DNA of 54,111 nucleotides from Inquilinus limosus DSM 16000 (lineage in GTDB: Bacteria; Pseudomonadota; Alphaproteobacteria; DSM-16000; Inquilinaceae), in NCBI RefSeq assembly GCF_000423185.1, contig NZ_AUHM01000035.1, positions 34,469 through 88,579 on the forward strand, in the 5' to 3' direction. Under the pieces are notes generated by a model. That model did no database searches. It was not told the DNA's origin and saw only the letters and a program-made list of their open reading frames with translations. A program made the position numbers and the translations under genes. Of the stretch, positions 1 through 9,506 are shown piece by piece. The first letter of the stretch is position 1. Every line of letters starts with the position of its first letter.

Positions 1-12
1 CCGCTGACGCGG

Positions 13-44
13 CGGGCCCCTCCCTCTCCCCGAGGAGAGGGAAT
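13..44. repeat. Dispersed palindromic repeat, copy 1
   Basis: A short hairpin-forming repeat with arms CCCTCTCC and GGAGAGGG around CCGA. A near-identical block of about 30 bases recurs at 53704-53733, also intergenic. Such short GC-rich palindromes are common between genes in alphaproteobacteria. Here it lies just upstream of the sugar transporter ATPase gene, whose binding-protein partner is presumably outside the window. Confidence 0.75.
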
Positions 45-71
45 TCGGGCCCCGATCCGGAGCACTCAGTG

Positions 72-1553
72 ATGAGTCCCACACCGATCGTCGACTTCGC
101 CGGGGTGGCCAAGAGCTTCGGGGCGGTCAGGGCCCTGGGCGGGGTCGATCTCGCCGTCGCGCCGGGCGAATGCCTGGGCCTCGCCGGGCACAACGGCGCC
201 GGCAAGTCGACCCTGATGAACGTCCTGGCCGGCACGCTGGCGCCGGACGAGGGGCGGCTGACCGTGCTGGGCGAGGACCGCGCCGGCCGCTACGCCATCG
301 GCCCGGCCCAGGCGCTCGGCATCCGCTGCGTGTTCCAGGAGCTGTCGCTCTGCCCCAACCTGACGGTGGCGGAGAATGCGCGCATCACCCATCCCGGCCT
401 GACCGGGCCGGGATGGCGCCGCCGGGCGGGCGATCTCATCATCGGCACGCTCGACCGCATCTTCCCCGGCCACGGCATCGCGCCGGAGGCGGAGGTGGCG
501 GACCTCTCGATCGGCCGGCGCCAGATGGTCGAGATCGCCCGGGCCTTCAGCGTGACGGATGCGCCGCTGCACCTCGTCATCCTCGACGAGCCGACCTCCT
601 CGCTCGATGCCGTCGCGGCCGGGCAACTGCTGGACTATGTGCGCCGGCGGGTGGCCGAGGGCCTGTCGGTGATCCTGATCACCCACATCCTGGGCGAGCT
701 GCTGTCCACCGCCGGCCGCATCGTGGTGATGCGCGACGGCCGGGTGGTCGGCGCCTGGAAGGCCGGCGAGATCGACAAGCCCGGCCTGGTCGCCGTCATG
801 GGCCACGCCGCCTCCGCGGCCGCGGAGGCCCGGCCCGAGGCGGACCGGTCGGCTCCGGTCCGGGTGCGCGTGCCGGCCGGGCCGGCGACGGGGCTGGAGC
901 TGGTGGCGCGGGAGGGCGAGATCATCGGCCTCGCCGGCCTGGCCGGGCACGGCCAGAGCCGCCTGCTGCAGCGGGTCTACGACGCCGCCACCGGGTCCCG
1001 CCTCGGCCGGCGCCGCGGCGGCGCGGAGGTGCGCGGCCGTGTCGCCTTCGTCGCCGGCGACCGCCAGACCGAGGGCGTGTTCCCGCTGTGGTCGATCGAG
1101 CGCAACATCACCATCCGCTCGCTGGCGGCTCTGCGCCGCGGCGGCCTGATCTCGCCGGCCGCCGAGGCGGCGCTGGGCCGGGAGTGGAAGGATCGGATCG
1201 GCATCCGCGCCCCCGACCTGTCCGGCGGCATCCTGACCCTGTCCGGCGGCAACCAGCAGAAGGCGCTGTTCGCCCGCGCCCTCGGCTGCGACGCCGACAC
1301 CGTGCTGATGGACGACCCGATGCGCGGCGTCGATGTCGGCACCAAGCACGAGGTCTACGGCCTGATCCGGGCCCAGGCGCAGCAGGGCCGCAGCTTCCTC
1401 TGGTACACGACGGAGATGGAGGAGCTGGAGCACTGCGACCATGTCTACGTGTTCCGCAACAACCGCATCGTCGCCATTCTCGGCCGGTCGCAGCTGACCG
1501 AATCCGCCGTCCTGCAGGCCTCCTTCGCGGAGGAAGAGCGCCGCGCCTCATGA
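72..1553 (+). CDS. Sugar ABC transporter, double ATP-binding subunit (RbsA/XylG/AraG type)
   Basis: Cytoplasmic ATPase that powers monosaccharide import, 493 residues with two fused ABC domains as usual for the RbsA family. Domain 1 has Walker [10 protein letters not shown] at residues 39-47, the signature LSIGRRQ and Walker B ending LDEPTSSLD. Domain 2 has the degenerate P-loop normal for this family (GLAGHGQSR) and a good signature LSGGNQQ. Its Walker B region reads MDDPMRGVD, with Asp where Glu is usual. ATG 72 follows GGAG at 59-62; a GTG at 69 is the alternative. The stop overlaps the next start (ATGA), so it heads a tight operon with two permeases and a sugar dehydrogenase. The specific sugar is inferred from that dehydrogenase. 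Confidence 0.93.
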   Translation: MSPTPIVDFAGVAKSFGAVRALGGVDLAVAPGECLGLAGHNGAGKSTLMNVLAGTLAPDEGRLTVLGEDRAGRYAIGPAQALGIRCVFQELSLCPNLTVAENARITHPGLTGPGWRRRAGDLIIGTLDRIFPGHGIAPEAEVADLSIGRRQMVEIARAFSVTDAPLHLVILDEPTSSLDAVAAGQLLDYVRRRVAEGLSVILITHILGELLSTAGRIVVMRDGRVVGAWKAGEIDKPGLVAVMGHAASAAAEARPEADRSAPVRVRVPAGPATGLELVAREGEIIGLAGLAGHGQSRLLQRVYDAATGSRLGRRRGGAEVRGRVAFVAGDRQTEGVFPLWSIERNITIRSLAALRRGGLISPAAEAALGREWKDRIGIRAPDLSGGILTLSGGNQQKALFARALGCDADTVLMDDPMRGVDVGTKHEVYGLIRAQAQQGRSFLWYTTEMEELEHCDHVYVFRNNRIVAILGRSQLTESAVLQASFAEEERRAS

Positions 1554-2524
1554 CCGATCTCGCCTTGCCACGCCCGCGGGCCTCGTGGTCCGCGCCCTTG
1601 ACCCGCGCCTCGACCTGGCGGGCGCTGCTGCCCTTCCTGTCGCTGGCCGCGATCCTGGTGCCGATCTTCCTGATCAACCCGAGAACGATGAGCTATCTCG
1701 GGCTGAACCTGATGCTCGGCCTGGCGATCCCGATCGTCTTCGCGACGCTGGCGCAGATGTGCATGCTGACGGTCAACGACCTCGACCTCGGCATCGGCGC
1801 CTATGTCGGCTTCGTCACCTGTGTCGCCGCCACCTGGCTGGTCGACAGGCCGCTTCTCGGCGTCGCCGTGCTGCTGGGCGGCGTCCTGGCCTATGCCGCG
1901 GCGGGCGCGCTGATTCATTGGCGCAACGTGCCGTCGCTGGTGGTCACGCTCGGGATGAGCTTCGTCTGGCTCGGCCTCGCCATCCTGGTGCTGCCCTCGC
2001 CGGGCGGCGCCAGCCCGGCCTGGCTGCGTGCGGCGATGGGCTGGAAGCCGCCCTTCGTGCCGCTGCCGATCCTGGTGGCGGTCGCGCTGGCCCTGCTGGT
2101 GCATCTGTTCCTGATGCGCTCGGCCGTTGGCACGGTGCTGCGCGGCGCCGGCGGCAACCCGAAGGCGATCGCCCGGGCCGGCTGGTCGCTGCTCAAGATC
2201 CGGGTCGGACTCTATGCGCTGGCCGGGGTGTTCGGGCTCCTGTCCGGCCTGTCGCTGCTCGGCCTCTCCAGCTCGGGCGACGCCAACATCGCCCAGCGCT
2301 ACACGCTGCTGTCGATCGCGGGCGCGATCCTCGGCGGCTGCGACTTCGTCGGCGGCCGGGTGTCGCCGGTCGGGGCCGTGGTCGGTGCGCTGGTGCTGAC
2401 GCTGGCCGGATCGCTGCTCACCTTCATGCGCATCTCGCCCGACTGGCAGATCGGCGCCCAGGGCGCGATCCTGATCATCGTCCTGGCCCTCAGGGCGCTC
2501 ACCAGCCGGAGGCGGCCGCGATGA
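1550..2524 (+). CDS. Sugar ABC transporter permease 1
   Basis: Inner-membrane subunit of the BPD_transp_2 family (RbsC/XylH/AraH type), 324 residues. Many hydrophobic segments are visible from about residue 28 to the C-terminus. The cytoplasmic coupling loop [11 protein letters not shown] is typical of the family and contacts the double ATPase. The start overlaps the ATPase stop by four bases, and its own stop overlaps the next permease start in the same way, which indicates translational coupling. Two different permeases imply a heterodimeric channel. Confidence 0.92.
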   Translation: MTDLALPRPRASWSAPLTRASTWRALLPFLSLAAILVPIFLINPRTMSYLGLNLMLGLAIPIVFATLAQMCMLTVNDLDLGIGAYVGFVTCVAATWLVDRPLLGVAVLLGGVLAYAAAGALIHWRNVPSLVVTLGMSFVWLGLAILVLPSPGGASPAWLRAAMGWKPPFVPLPILVAVALALLVHLFLMRSAVGTVLRGAGGNPKAIARAGWSLLKIRVGLYALAGVFGLLSGLSLLGLSSSGDANIAQRYTLLSIAGAILGGCDFVGGRVSPVGAVVGALVLTLAGSLLTFMRISPDWQIGAQGAILIIVLALRALTSRRRPR

Positions 2525-3468
2525 CCCGGATTTCGTCCTGGACGTCGGATCGGCCCTGGCTGTGGTCCTGGGCCGGTGCCGTTCTGCTGTGGCTGGCGGT
2601 GGTCGCCATCTCGGCGGGCGAGGGCGCGGGGCAGGTGCTGACCGCCGCGCTCAGCTTCGGCGTGTTCTTCGTCGTCGTCGCCATCGGCCAGATGTTCGTG
2701 ATCGCGATGGGGCCGGGCAACATCGACCTGTCGATCCCGTCCAACATCGCCCTGTCCGGCTCCGTCGCCATGATCGTCATGGCCGGGCAGGACGGCATGA
2801 TCCTGCCGGGGCTGGCCGCGGCGCTGGTGGTCGGTCTCGGCGTCGGCATCGCCAACTGGGCGCTGATCCGCGGCTTCGCCATGCCGCCGATCATCGCCAC
2901 CCTGTCCTCCAGCCTGGTGTTCCAGTCGGTCGCCATCGCCTATGGCCGGGGCCTGCGCATCTCCCCGCCCGAGAGCTTCGCCGCCTTCACCACGGCGCAG
3001 TTGGCGGGCGTGCCGGTGATGGCGGTCGCCGGCTTCGCCCTGGCCGCGGTCATGGCCGTGGTGCTGCAGCGCACGATCTACGGCCGGTCGGTGCTGGCGG
3101 TCGGCCAGAACCCGCGCGCCGCCCATCTCGCCGGGGTGAAGGTCGAGCGCACCCGCTTCGCCACCTACGCCCTGTCCGGCGGCTTCGCCGGCCTGGCCGG
3201 GGCGCTGATGGCCGGGTATTTCGGCGGCGCCTCGCTCGACATGGGCAAGGACTATCTCCTGAACTCGATCGCCGTGGTGGTGATCGGCGGCACCAGCGTC
3301 GCCGGCGGCCGGGCCAACCTGCCCGGGCTGTGGGGCGCGGCGCTGTTCCTGTTCCTGCTGGTGACGATGCTGAACACGCTCGGCACCGGAACCGGGTTGC
3401 GGCTGGTGCTGACCGGCCTGATCATCATCGCCGTGATCGTCGCGGCGGGCGGCGAGAAGACGCGCTGA
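2521..3468 (+). CDS. Sugar ABC transporter permease 2
   Basis: Second BPD_transp_2 permease, 315 residues and strongly hydrophobic throughout, with the family loop VGQNPRAAHLAGVKVERTR before the last helices. It pairs with the preceding permease. The ATG overlaps the upstream stop (ATGA). Only 13 bases separate it from the dehydrogenase downstream, so the transporter and the first catabolic enzyme are probably co-transcribed. Confidence 0.92.
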   Translation: MTRISSWTSDRPWLWSWAGAVLLWLAVVAISAGEGAGQVLTAALSFGVFFVVVAIGQMFVIAMGPGNIDLSIPSNIALSGSVAMIVMAGQDGMILPGLAAALVVGLGVGIANWALIRGFAMPPIIATLSSSLVFQSVAIAYGRGLRISPPESFAAFTTAQLAGVPVMAVAGFALAAVMAVVLQRTIYGRSVLAVGQNPRAAHLAGVKVERTRFATYALSGGFAGLAGALMAGYFGGASLDMGKDYLLNSIAVVVIGGTSVAGGRANLPGLWGAALFLFLLVTMLNTLGTGTGLRLVLTGLIIIAVIVAAGGEKTR

Positions 3469-3481
3469 CGAGGAGAGAACT

Positions 3482-4420
3482 TTGGCCACGCACAAGATCG
3501 CCGTCATCGGCCTCGGCAAGATCACGCAGGACCAGCACCTGCCGGTGATCGACAAGAGCGGCGCCTTCGAGCTCGCCGCCGTGGTCAGCACCCGCGGCCT
3601 CAGCCATGGCGGGGTGCCGAGCTACCGCACCCCGGCCGAGCTCTACGCCGCCCGGCCCGATATCGGCATCGTCGCGGTCAACACCCCGCCGGAGGTGCGC
3701 CACGGCCTCGCCCGCGAGGCGCTGCTGGCCGGCAAGGACGTGCTGCTGGAGAAGCCGCCGGCGGCGACGCTGACCGAGCTCGCCGATCTTGAAGCCTTGG
3801 CCGCCGATGGCGGCCGGGTGCTGCTCGCCACCTGGCATTCGCGCTTCAACCCGGCGGTGGAGGCGGCGCGGGACCTGCTGGCCGAGGGCGGCGTGCGCTC
3901 GGTTCGGATCGAATGGCGCGAGGATGTCCGGAAATGGCATCCCGGCCAGGAATGGGTCTGGCAGCCGGGCGGCTTCGGCGTGTTCGACCCCGGCATCAAC
4001 GCGCTGTCGATCTTCACCCGCATCCTGCCGTTTGTGCCCTTCGTCCGCAGCGCCGAGCTGACCTATCCGGCCAACCGGCAGACGCCGATCGCGGCACAGC
4101 TGGTCTTCGGCAGCGCCGATGCCGGCGCGCCCGAACTGACCGCCGATTTCGACTGGCGCGAGCAGGGCGACGAGAAGTGGCACATGACGCTCGAGACGGC
4201 GGACGGCCGCTCGGCCCGGCTGTTCAAGGGCGGGGCGGCGCTGTCGGTCGGCGGCACGGTCGTGGCCGAGGCGCCGAGCGAGGAATACGAGAGGATCTAC
4301 GAGCGCTTCGCCGATCTGCTCGCCGCCCGCCGCAGCGACGTCGACGGCTCGCCGCTGCGCCTGGTCGCGGATGCGATGCTGGTGGGCAAGCGACTGACGA
4401 CGGAGGCGTTCGAGTGGTAG
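3482..4420 (+). CDS. Gfo/Idh/MocA-family aldose 1-dehydrogenase (L-arabinose/D-galactose type)
   Basis: Probable cytoplasmic NAD(P)-dependent oxidation of an aldose to its lactone, first step of non-phosphorylative pentose or galactose catabolism. It has 312 residues. The Rossmann motif is VIGLGKITQDQH (8-19), EKPP lies at 90-93, and a block containing HPGQEWVW and FDPGINALS (153-176) closely recalls L-arabinose 1-dehydrogenase of Azospirillum brasilense. Family membership is clear; the arabinose-versus-galactose assignment is inference. The start is TTG, with GAGGAGAG about 6 bases upstream. It follows the sugar transporter directly, which supports a catabolic role. Later pathway enzymes are not in the window. 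Confidence 0.85.
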   Translation: MATHKIAVIGLGKITQDQHLPVIDKSGAFELAAVVSTRGLSHGGVPSYRTPAELYAARPDIGIVAVNTPPEVRHGLAREALLAGKDVLLEKPPAATLTELADLEALAADGGRVLLATWHSRFNPAVEAARDLLAEGGVRSVRIEWREDVRKWHPGQEWVWQPGGFGVFDPGINALSIFTRILPFVPFVRSAELTYPANRQTPIAAQLVFGSADAGAPELTADFDWREQGDEKWHMTLETADGRSARLFKGGAALSVGGTVVAEAPSEEYERIYERFADLLAARRSDVDGSPLRLVADAMLVGKRLTTEAFEW

Positions 4421-4422
4421 TG

Positions 4423-4519
4423 CCCTTCCCCTGTCATGCCCGGGCTTGACCCGGGCATCCAGAGGGCGTCGACACCTTCTGGATTGCCGGGTCAAGCCCG
4501 GCAATGACAGGTAGGGAAG
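4423..4519. repeat. Long imperfect inverted repeat between convergent genes
   Basis: The left arm runs from about 4423 (cccttccc, tgtcatgcccgggcttgacc) and the right arm ends at about 4519 as its imperfect reverse complement (gggtcaagcccggcaatgac, gggaaggg). Each arm is itself a palindrome (CCCGGG or CCGGG around cttga/tcaag). The element lies between the dehydrogenase and the convergent phospholipase gene. It resembles the intergenic palindromic elements of rhizobia-like alphaproteobacteria and may fold into a cruciform or act in transcription termination. Confidence 0.8.
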
Positions 4520-4535
4520 GGAGGCTCAAGCCTCC
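4520..4535. terminator. Candidate stem-loop terminator after the phospholipase gene
   Basis: Perfect 7-bp stem GGAGGCT/AGCCTCC with a 2-base loop, directly after the phospholipase stop codon (reverse strand). There is no clear T-run, so Rho-independent termination is uncertain. The adjacent long inverted repeat may contribute. Confidence 0.4.
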
Positions 4536-6734
4536 TTAAGCCAGATCCGTCTCGCCCATGGCGGGGTCGGAGACGCTGGGCAGGCCGTCCTCCATGCGCC
4601 CGGCGAAGCGGCGGGTGAACAGGACGTCGCCTTCGACCCGCGCGGTGAAGTCGTACCACTTGCCCTGCAGCAGCAGCGGCAGATAGGCTGTCGACTGGCC
4701 GCGCGGCGGCACCAGCTGCCGCCAGGGCAGGTCGAACAGCTTGTAGGCGTTGGCCTTCAGCGTGAACACGCAGGGCGCGTTGCCGCGGTTGGTCAGCCGC
4801 ACGATCAGGCCGCAGGCGCGCTTGTCGTAGGAGACCGCGATCTCCGGCACCGGCTTGCGTCCGCCGGCGGCAACGGTGCCGGTGAAGTGCCGGTGGAAGC
4901 CGTTCGGCCCCAGCACCCACAGGTCGTATTTCCCGTAGTCGGGGGCGGTGCTCCACTCGCCGTCCAACTCCTTGCCCGCCTCGACCGAATAGCGGCGCGG
5001 CACACGGTCGAGATGCAGCCGGTCGTAGACGTGGAACACGGCGCCCGCCTTGCCGGTGTTGGCGAAGTTCAGCCGCACCCGGTTGTCCGCGGCCTCGGCA
5101 GTGACGGCCAGCTCATAGGGCAGGGCCCGCGACGGGCGGATGCCGCGGTCCTGGCGCGGGGCGGCCTGGGCCGTCTCCGACGGCACCGGCACCTGCGGCA
5201 GCGCCTCCTGCTGCGCCCGGATGGCGTCGGCCGAGGCCTTGGTCCGGCTCGGCAGGCGCGGCGGCTGCTCGCTGTTCGGGTTGAAGAAGTTGAAGGCCGA
5301 GGTCAGGTCGCCGCAGACCGCGCGGCGATAGGGCGGGATGTTCGGCTCCGCCACCTCGAAGCGCCGCTCCAGGAAGCGCAGCACCGAGGTGTGGTCGAAC
5401 ACTTCCGAGCAGACCCAGCCGCCGCGGCTCCAGGGCGAGACGATGTAGCAGGGCACGCGCGGGCCGGGGCCGAAGACGCGGCCGTCCGGCTTCGGCTGGC
5501 CGGTGGTGCCGGGCGGCACCGGGTAGTTGAAGCGTTCGAAGGCGACCGCCTGATCCGACAGGGTCGAGGCGCCGGCCGGGCTGCCGTCGGGGTTCAGCGA
5601 ATGCACCGTCGGCGGCGGCACATGGTCGAAGAAGCCGTCATTCTCGTCGAAATTGACGATCAGGGCGGTGCGGCTCCACAGGTCCGGATCGGCGATCAGC
5701 GCCGCCAGCACCTCCTGGATGTACCAGGCGCCCTGCACCGGGCTGGACGGGCCGGGATGCTCGGAATAGGTGGCCGGCGCGATCACCCAGGACACCTGCG
5801 GCAGCTTGCCGGCCTGGATGTCGGCCCGGAACTCCTCCAGCCGGTTGCTGGCCGGGGTGGTCAGGGCGCTGCGCGGCATGGTGTTGCCGACGCCCTTGTA
5901 GAGGGGCTGGGCCCGGTCCTGGGATTCCTGCCAGGGGATGTAGGGCTGGCCGTTCGGGCCGTTGCCGATGGCCTCGCTGGCGCGGCGGTACTGCTTGAAG
6001 CCGACCAGCGGGTTGTCGCCGAAATTCTCCGGCAGGTTCTGATAGACCTTCCAGGTGACGCCGGCCTTCTGCAGCCGCTCCGGATAGGTCGTCCAGGTGT
6101 AGCCCAGGCTGGACGGGCCGAAATCGTCCCATTCGTTCACCACCGCGGCGACGCCGGCCCCGGTCGGGCCGTTGGTGCCGGTCCAGTGGTACAGCCGGTT
6201 CGGGTTGGTGCCGCCGTGCAGCGAGCAGTGATAGGCGTCGCAGAGGGTGAAGGCGTTGGCGAGGGCGAACTGGAAGGGGACCTCCGCCTCCTTGTAGTAA
6301 CCCATCGACTGGTTCTCTTTGTAGCGCGGCCATTCGGACATCCGGCCGTTCGCCCAGGCGTCCTGCGCGTCGTTCCAGCTGTGCGGCGTGCCGGTCACGC
6401 GCTGGGCGTTGCCCTTCCTGGCGTCCAGGTGATACGGCATCACCACCCGGCTGCCGTTCGACTGCTGGAACACGCTCCGACCGTTCGGCAGCGGGATGGT
6501 GAAGCGGTCGCCGAAGCCGCGGACGCCCGTGAAGGTCCCGAAATAGTTGTCGAAGGACCGGTTCTCCTGCATCAGGATGACCACATGCTCGACATCCTTG
6601 ATCGAGCGGGTGGCGTTGTGCGCCGGGATCGCCAGGGCCTGGCGGATCACCGGCGGGAACAGCGACAGCGCCGCGGCGCCGCCGGCCGCGGCTCCGGCCA
6701 TCTTCAGGAAGTCGCGCCTGCTTTCGGATGTCAT
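4536..6734 (-). CDS. Phosphocholine-specific phospholipase C, Tat-exported
   Basis: Hydrolyses phosphatidylcholine-type lipids outside the cytoplasm, releasing phosphocholine. It has 732 residues, the normal length. The N-terminus has a twin-arginine signal (ESRRDFLKMAG, then a hydrophobic stretch to about residue 36). The phosphoesterase domain has QENRSFDNYFG at 56-66, a GGTNPNR segment that carries the probable nucleophilic Thr of the family, and the metal-binding stretch NFDENDGFFDH. The C-terminal 200 residues match the paired beta-sandwich (DUF756) repeats of PlcH/PlcN-like enzymes. The ATG at 6734 was chosen over an upstream in-frame start because the Tat signal begins there and GAGGG precedes it. 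It is monocistronic. Activity toward sphingomyelin cannot be judged. Confidence 0.92.
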   Translation of the reverse strand: MTSESRRDFLKMAGAAAGGAAALSLFPPVIRQALAIPAHNATRSIKDVEHVVILMQENRSFDNYFGTFTGVRGFGDRFTIPLPNGRSVFQQSNGSRVVMPYHLDARKGNAQRVTGTPHSWNDAQDAWANGRMSEWPRYKENQSMGYYKEAEVPFQFALANAFTLCDAYHCSLHGGTNPNRLYHWTGTNGPTGAGVAAVVNEWDDFGPSSLGYTWTTYPERLQKAGVTWKVYQNLPENFGDNPLVGFKQYRRASEAIGNGPNGQPYIPWQESQDRAQPLYKGVGNTMPRSALTTPASNRLEEFRADIQAGKLPQVSWVIAPATYSEHPGPSSPVQGAWYIQEVLAALIADPDLWSRTALIVNFDENDGFFDHVPPPTVHSLNPDGSPAGASTLSDQAVAFERFNYPVPPGTTGQPKPDGRVFGPGPRVPCYIVSPWSRGGWVCSEVFDHTSVLRFLERRFEVAEPNIPPYRRAVCGDLTSAFNFFNPNSEQPPRLPSRTKASADAIRAQQEALPQVPVPSETAQAAPRQDRGIRPSRALPYELAVTAEAADNRVRLNFANTGKAGAVFHVYDRLHLDRVPRRYSVEAGKELDGEWSTAPDYGKYDLWVLGPNGFHRHFTGTVAAGGRKPVPEIAVSYDKRACGLIVRLTNRGNAPCVFTLKANAYKLFDLPWRQLVPPRGQSTAYLPLLLQGKWYDFTARVEGDVLFTRRFAGRMEDGLPSVSDPAMGETDLA

Positions 6735-7010
6735 TTCGGACCCTCGAAGAGAACTCGACGCTCCGGTCGCGTCGGGGCAGTGATCGCCGGACATGCACAA
6801 GGGACAGCACCACCCTCCGCCGCGAATCCCCGGGATTCCCGCGTGTGGTAATGCGCTGATCAAAAAGATGGCCGGACCCTAGTCGAGGTTTGTTGCAGGC
6901 GGATGTCGCTTCGCTGGGTTTTCTTCAGAATGTTGTGGGCGATTTCTCTTGCCGATGCCGGCGGAAGGTTTCGCGGATGCTTTCCGAATCTGGCTTTGCA
7001 TCGAACGAAA

Positions 7011-7067
7011 TGAGATTGAGAATGATTTGCAGAATATTGTTGACGATCCGGCGCCGCTGCGGATAAC
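7011..7067 (+). promoter_or_regulatory. Fur-box-like operator and sigma-70-like promoter of the TonB receptor gene
   Basis: TGAGAATGATTTGCA at 7017-7031 matches the 7-1-7 Fur core TGATAAT-N-ATTATCA at 11 of 14 positions. A weaker overlapping match starts six bases earlier, at 7011, the usual offset of paired Fur dimers. Just downstream is a candidate -35 TTGACG (7040-7045), a 16-base spacer and -10 GATAAC (7062-7067). The gene start is at 7186. The rest of the 451-bp gap between the divergent phospholipase and receptor genes shows no other gene. Irr or RirA control is an alternative in alphaproteobacteria. Confidence 0.6.
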
Positions 7068-7185
7068 TCACAGCCTGATCGCGCGGCACCGAGGCCACTC
7101 GGACGCCGCGCCGTCCCAATCCCGGTTCAGCCAGGCCGCATCGTCCCCAGCCGCCGGAGTCCATTCGCGGAGCGGGGGGTCATTC

Positions 7186-9498
7186 ATGGTTGATCGGTAT
7201 CGCGGGGCGCTGCGCCTGGGCGTGGCGCTGGGCGTCTTCAGTCTGGGCGCCCTGACTCTGGGCAGCAAGGTCGCCGTCGCACAGTCGGCGCCGGACACCA
7301 CGCCGGCCGCGCCCGTCCAGCCGGCGCCGGCCGGGGCGACGCTGCAGCTGGAGCCGATCCCGGTGATCGGCGCCGCGGTCGAGGACCAGCCGGCCTGGAC
7401 CGACAGCACCGACCGGGAGGAGCTGGACCGGAGCTTCGTCCGCAGCTGGCAGGATCTCGGCCGCCGCGTCGATGCCGGGGTGAACTTCAACCGGCAGAAC
7501 GACAGCATCAACATCCGCGGCCTGGACGGCAACCGGGTGCTGACCACGATCGACGGCATCCGGCTGCCCTATCTCGACGACGGCGCCCGCGGATCGCAGG
7601 GTGGGCTGCGCAGCTTCGATTTCGACTCCCTGGCCAGGATCGACATCGTCCGCGGCGCCGATTCCAGCCGCTACGGCTCGGGTGCGCTCGGCGGCGTGCT
7701 GGCGCTCCGCACCTTCGACCCGGAGGACCTGCTGATCGACGGCCGCGACTACGGCGGCATCGCCAAGTTCGGATATCAGGGCGACGACGACAGCGTCGGC
7801 GGCAGCGCCGCGGTCGCGGGCCGCATCGGCGGCGACACCTATCTGATGCTGCAGGGCGGGTTCCGCATCGGCCATGAGCTCGACAACCGCGGCAATGTCG
7901 GCGGCTTCGGCGCCGATCGCACCAAGCCAAACCCGGACGACTACGACCAGCAGAACATCCTGGTGAAGCTGGCCCACCACTTCAAGGGCGGCCACCGCCT
8001 GTCCTTCACCGGCGAATACTTCCGTCGCCAGGACAACATCGACGTCAGGACCGACCAGGGGCCGGGCGAGAGCTACCTGATCGGCCACGACGACGGGCTC
8101 GAGCGCAGCGAGCGCAAGCGGGCCTCGATCGACTACGACTACGAGGCGCCGCAGCCGGGCGGGCTGCTGGACCGGGCGCATCTGACGCTGTACTGGCTGG
8201 AGACGGAGCGGACGGAAGGCAATGACGGGCTGCGCAGCGTCGATTCCCGCGCCTTCATCATCCCCGGCGACCCCTTCCTCTACGGCTATCCCAGCGGCCT
8301 CTACAAGCGCAAGAACCGGATCGAGGAGACGCTGTGGGGCCTGAGCGGCGAGGCCGAGAAGACGGTCTCCCTGGCCGGCCTGCCGAACCGCCTGACCGTC
8401 GGCGGCGAGTACTATCATGTCGGGATCGAGCAGCGCTCCAGCGGCGTCGACAACTGCCCGACGACGACCCGGCGGGCGATCTTCGGCCCGCGGCTGTGCG
8501 ACTTCCTGCACACCAACCAGGCCGACATGCCGGAGGTGCGCGGCAACACCGTCGGCCTCTACGCAGAGGACGAGATCGCGGTGTTCGACGGGCAGGTGAA
8601 GATCACGCCGGGCCTGCGCTTCGACTGGTACGAGCTGAACCCGCACGAGACCGCGGCCTATCGCGACAACCCGAATGCCTCGGGCCTGCCGTCCTCCTCC
8701 TCCGACAGCGCGCTGTCGCCGAAGGTGATGGTGTCGTGGCAGGCGCTGGACGAGGTGACGTTCTACGCCCAATGGGCCAAGGGCTTCCGGGCGCCGACCG
8801 CCTATGAGCTCTATCTGAACTATGGCGGCCCGGGCACCTATCTCAGCCTCGGCAACCCGGACCTGAAGCCGGAGACCAGCAGCGGCTACGAGATCGGGGC
8901 GCGGCTCGGCGACGACGATCTCGGCGGCTCGATCACCTGGTTCGACAATTGGTACCGCAACTTCATCGACCGGGTCGCCGTCGATCCGGAGAGCGTCGGC
9001 GTGCCGTCGGGCAGCTATCCGCTGGGCGTCAACACCTACCTGAATCGGGCCAGGGTGCGGATCTACGGCATCGAGGCCGCGGCGCATTGGCGCTTCGGCG
9101 ACGGCTGGCGGACCTGGGCGTCGCTGGCCTGGTCCGTCGGCCGCGACGAGGGGGCGGATACCTATCTGAATTCGGTCCCGCCGCTGCGCGCCATCCTCGG
9201 CCTCGGCTACGACACCGCCAGCTGGGGCGCCGACGCCTCGGTGACCATGGCGACCAAGCGGGACAAGGTCGAGGACCCGGATGTGGACTTCAAGGCGCCG
9301 GGCTATGCCATCGTCGACCTGACCGGCTGGTGGGAGCCCGAGCGGCTGAACGGCGTGCGCATCCAGGCCGGGGTGTTCAACCTGTTCGACCGGAAGTACT
9401 ACGACGCGCTCAACGTGCCCGACGACCCGACCCAGCCGCTGCGCTACTACACCGAGCCGGGCCGCAGCGTGCGGCTGAACCTGACCTACCGGTTCTGA
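7186..9498 (+). CDS. TonB-dependent haem/haemoglobin-type outer-membrane receptor
   Basis: Outer-membrane beta-barrel for energised uptake of haem or another iron source, 770 residues. A signal peptide ends near residue 32 (VAVA-Q). A plug domain follows, with NIRGLDGNRVLTTIDGIRLP and VRGADSSRYGSGALGGVLAL, a pattern typical of the haemoglobin/transferrin/lactoferrin receptor family. The barrel ends in aromatic YRF. The ATG at 7186 follows GGAG and gives a proper signal peptide. An in-frame extension upstream would read through the promoter, so it was excluded. The Fur-like box upstream supports iron-repressed expression. No ABC haem importer or TonB/ExbBD genes are nearby. Confidence 0.88.
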   Translation: MVDRYRGALRLGVALGVFSLGALTLGSKVAVAQSAPDTTPAAPVQPAPAGATLQLEPIPVIGAAVEDQPAWTDSTDREELDRSFVRSWQDLGRRVDAGVNFNRQNDSINIRGLDGNRVLTTIDGIRLPYLDDGARGSQGGLRSFDFDSLARIDIVRGADSSRYGSGALGGVLALRTFDPEDLLIDGRDYGGIAKFGYQGDDDSVGGSAAVAGRIGGDTYLMLQGGFRIGHELDNRGNVGGFGADRTKPNPDDYDQQNILVKLAHHFKGGHRLSFTGEYFRRQDNIDVRTDQGPGESYLIGHDDGLERSERKRASIDYDYEAPQPGGLLDRAHLTLYWLETERTEGNDGLRSVDSRAFIIPGDPFLYGYPSGLYKRKNRIEETLWGLSGEAEKTVSLAGLPNRLTVGGEYYHVGIEQRSSGVDNCPTTTRRAIFGPRLCDFLHTNQADMPEVRGNTVGLYAEDEIAVFDGQVKITPGLRFDWYELNPHETAAYRDNPNASGLPSSSSDSALSPKVMVSWQALDEVTFYAQWAKGFRAPTAYELYLNYGGPGTYLSLGNPDLKPETSSGYEIGARLGDDDLGGSITWFDNWYRNFIDRVAVDPESVGVPSGSYPLGVNTYLNRARVRIYGIEAAAHWRFGDGWRTWASLAWSVGRDEGADTYLNSVPPLRAILGLGYDTASWGADASVTMATKRDKVEDPDVDFKAPGYAIVDLTGWWEPERLNGVRIQAGVFNLFDRKYYDALNVPDDPTQPLRYYTEPGRSVRLNLTYRF

Positions 9499-9506
9499 GG
9501 GACGGT

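Noticed and set aside
66-1442. 458-codon reading frame on the reverse strand opposite the sugar ATPase gene
   Set aside because: Antisense of a clear ABC ATPase; the translation is Ala/Gly/Arg/His-rich low-complexity text typical of GC-rich shadow frames.
6735-6863. 43-codon N-terminal extension of the phospholipase
   Set aside because: The Tat signal and ribosome-binding site place the start at 6734; the extension has no signal-like features.
6949-7185. In-frame N-terminal extension of the TonB receptor
   Set aside because: It covers the Fur-like boxes and promoter, and would bury the signal peptide.
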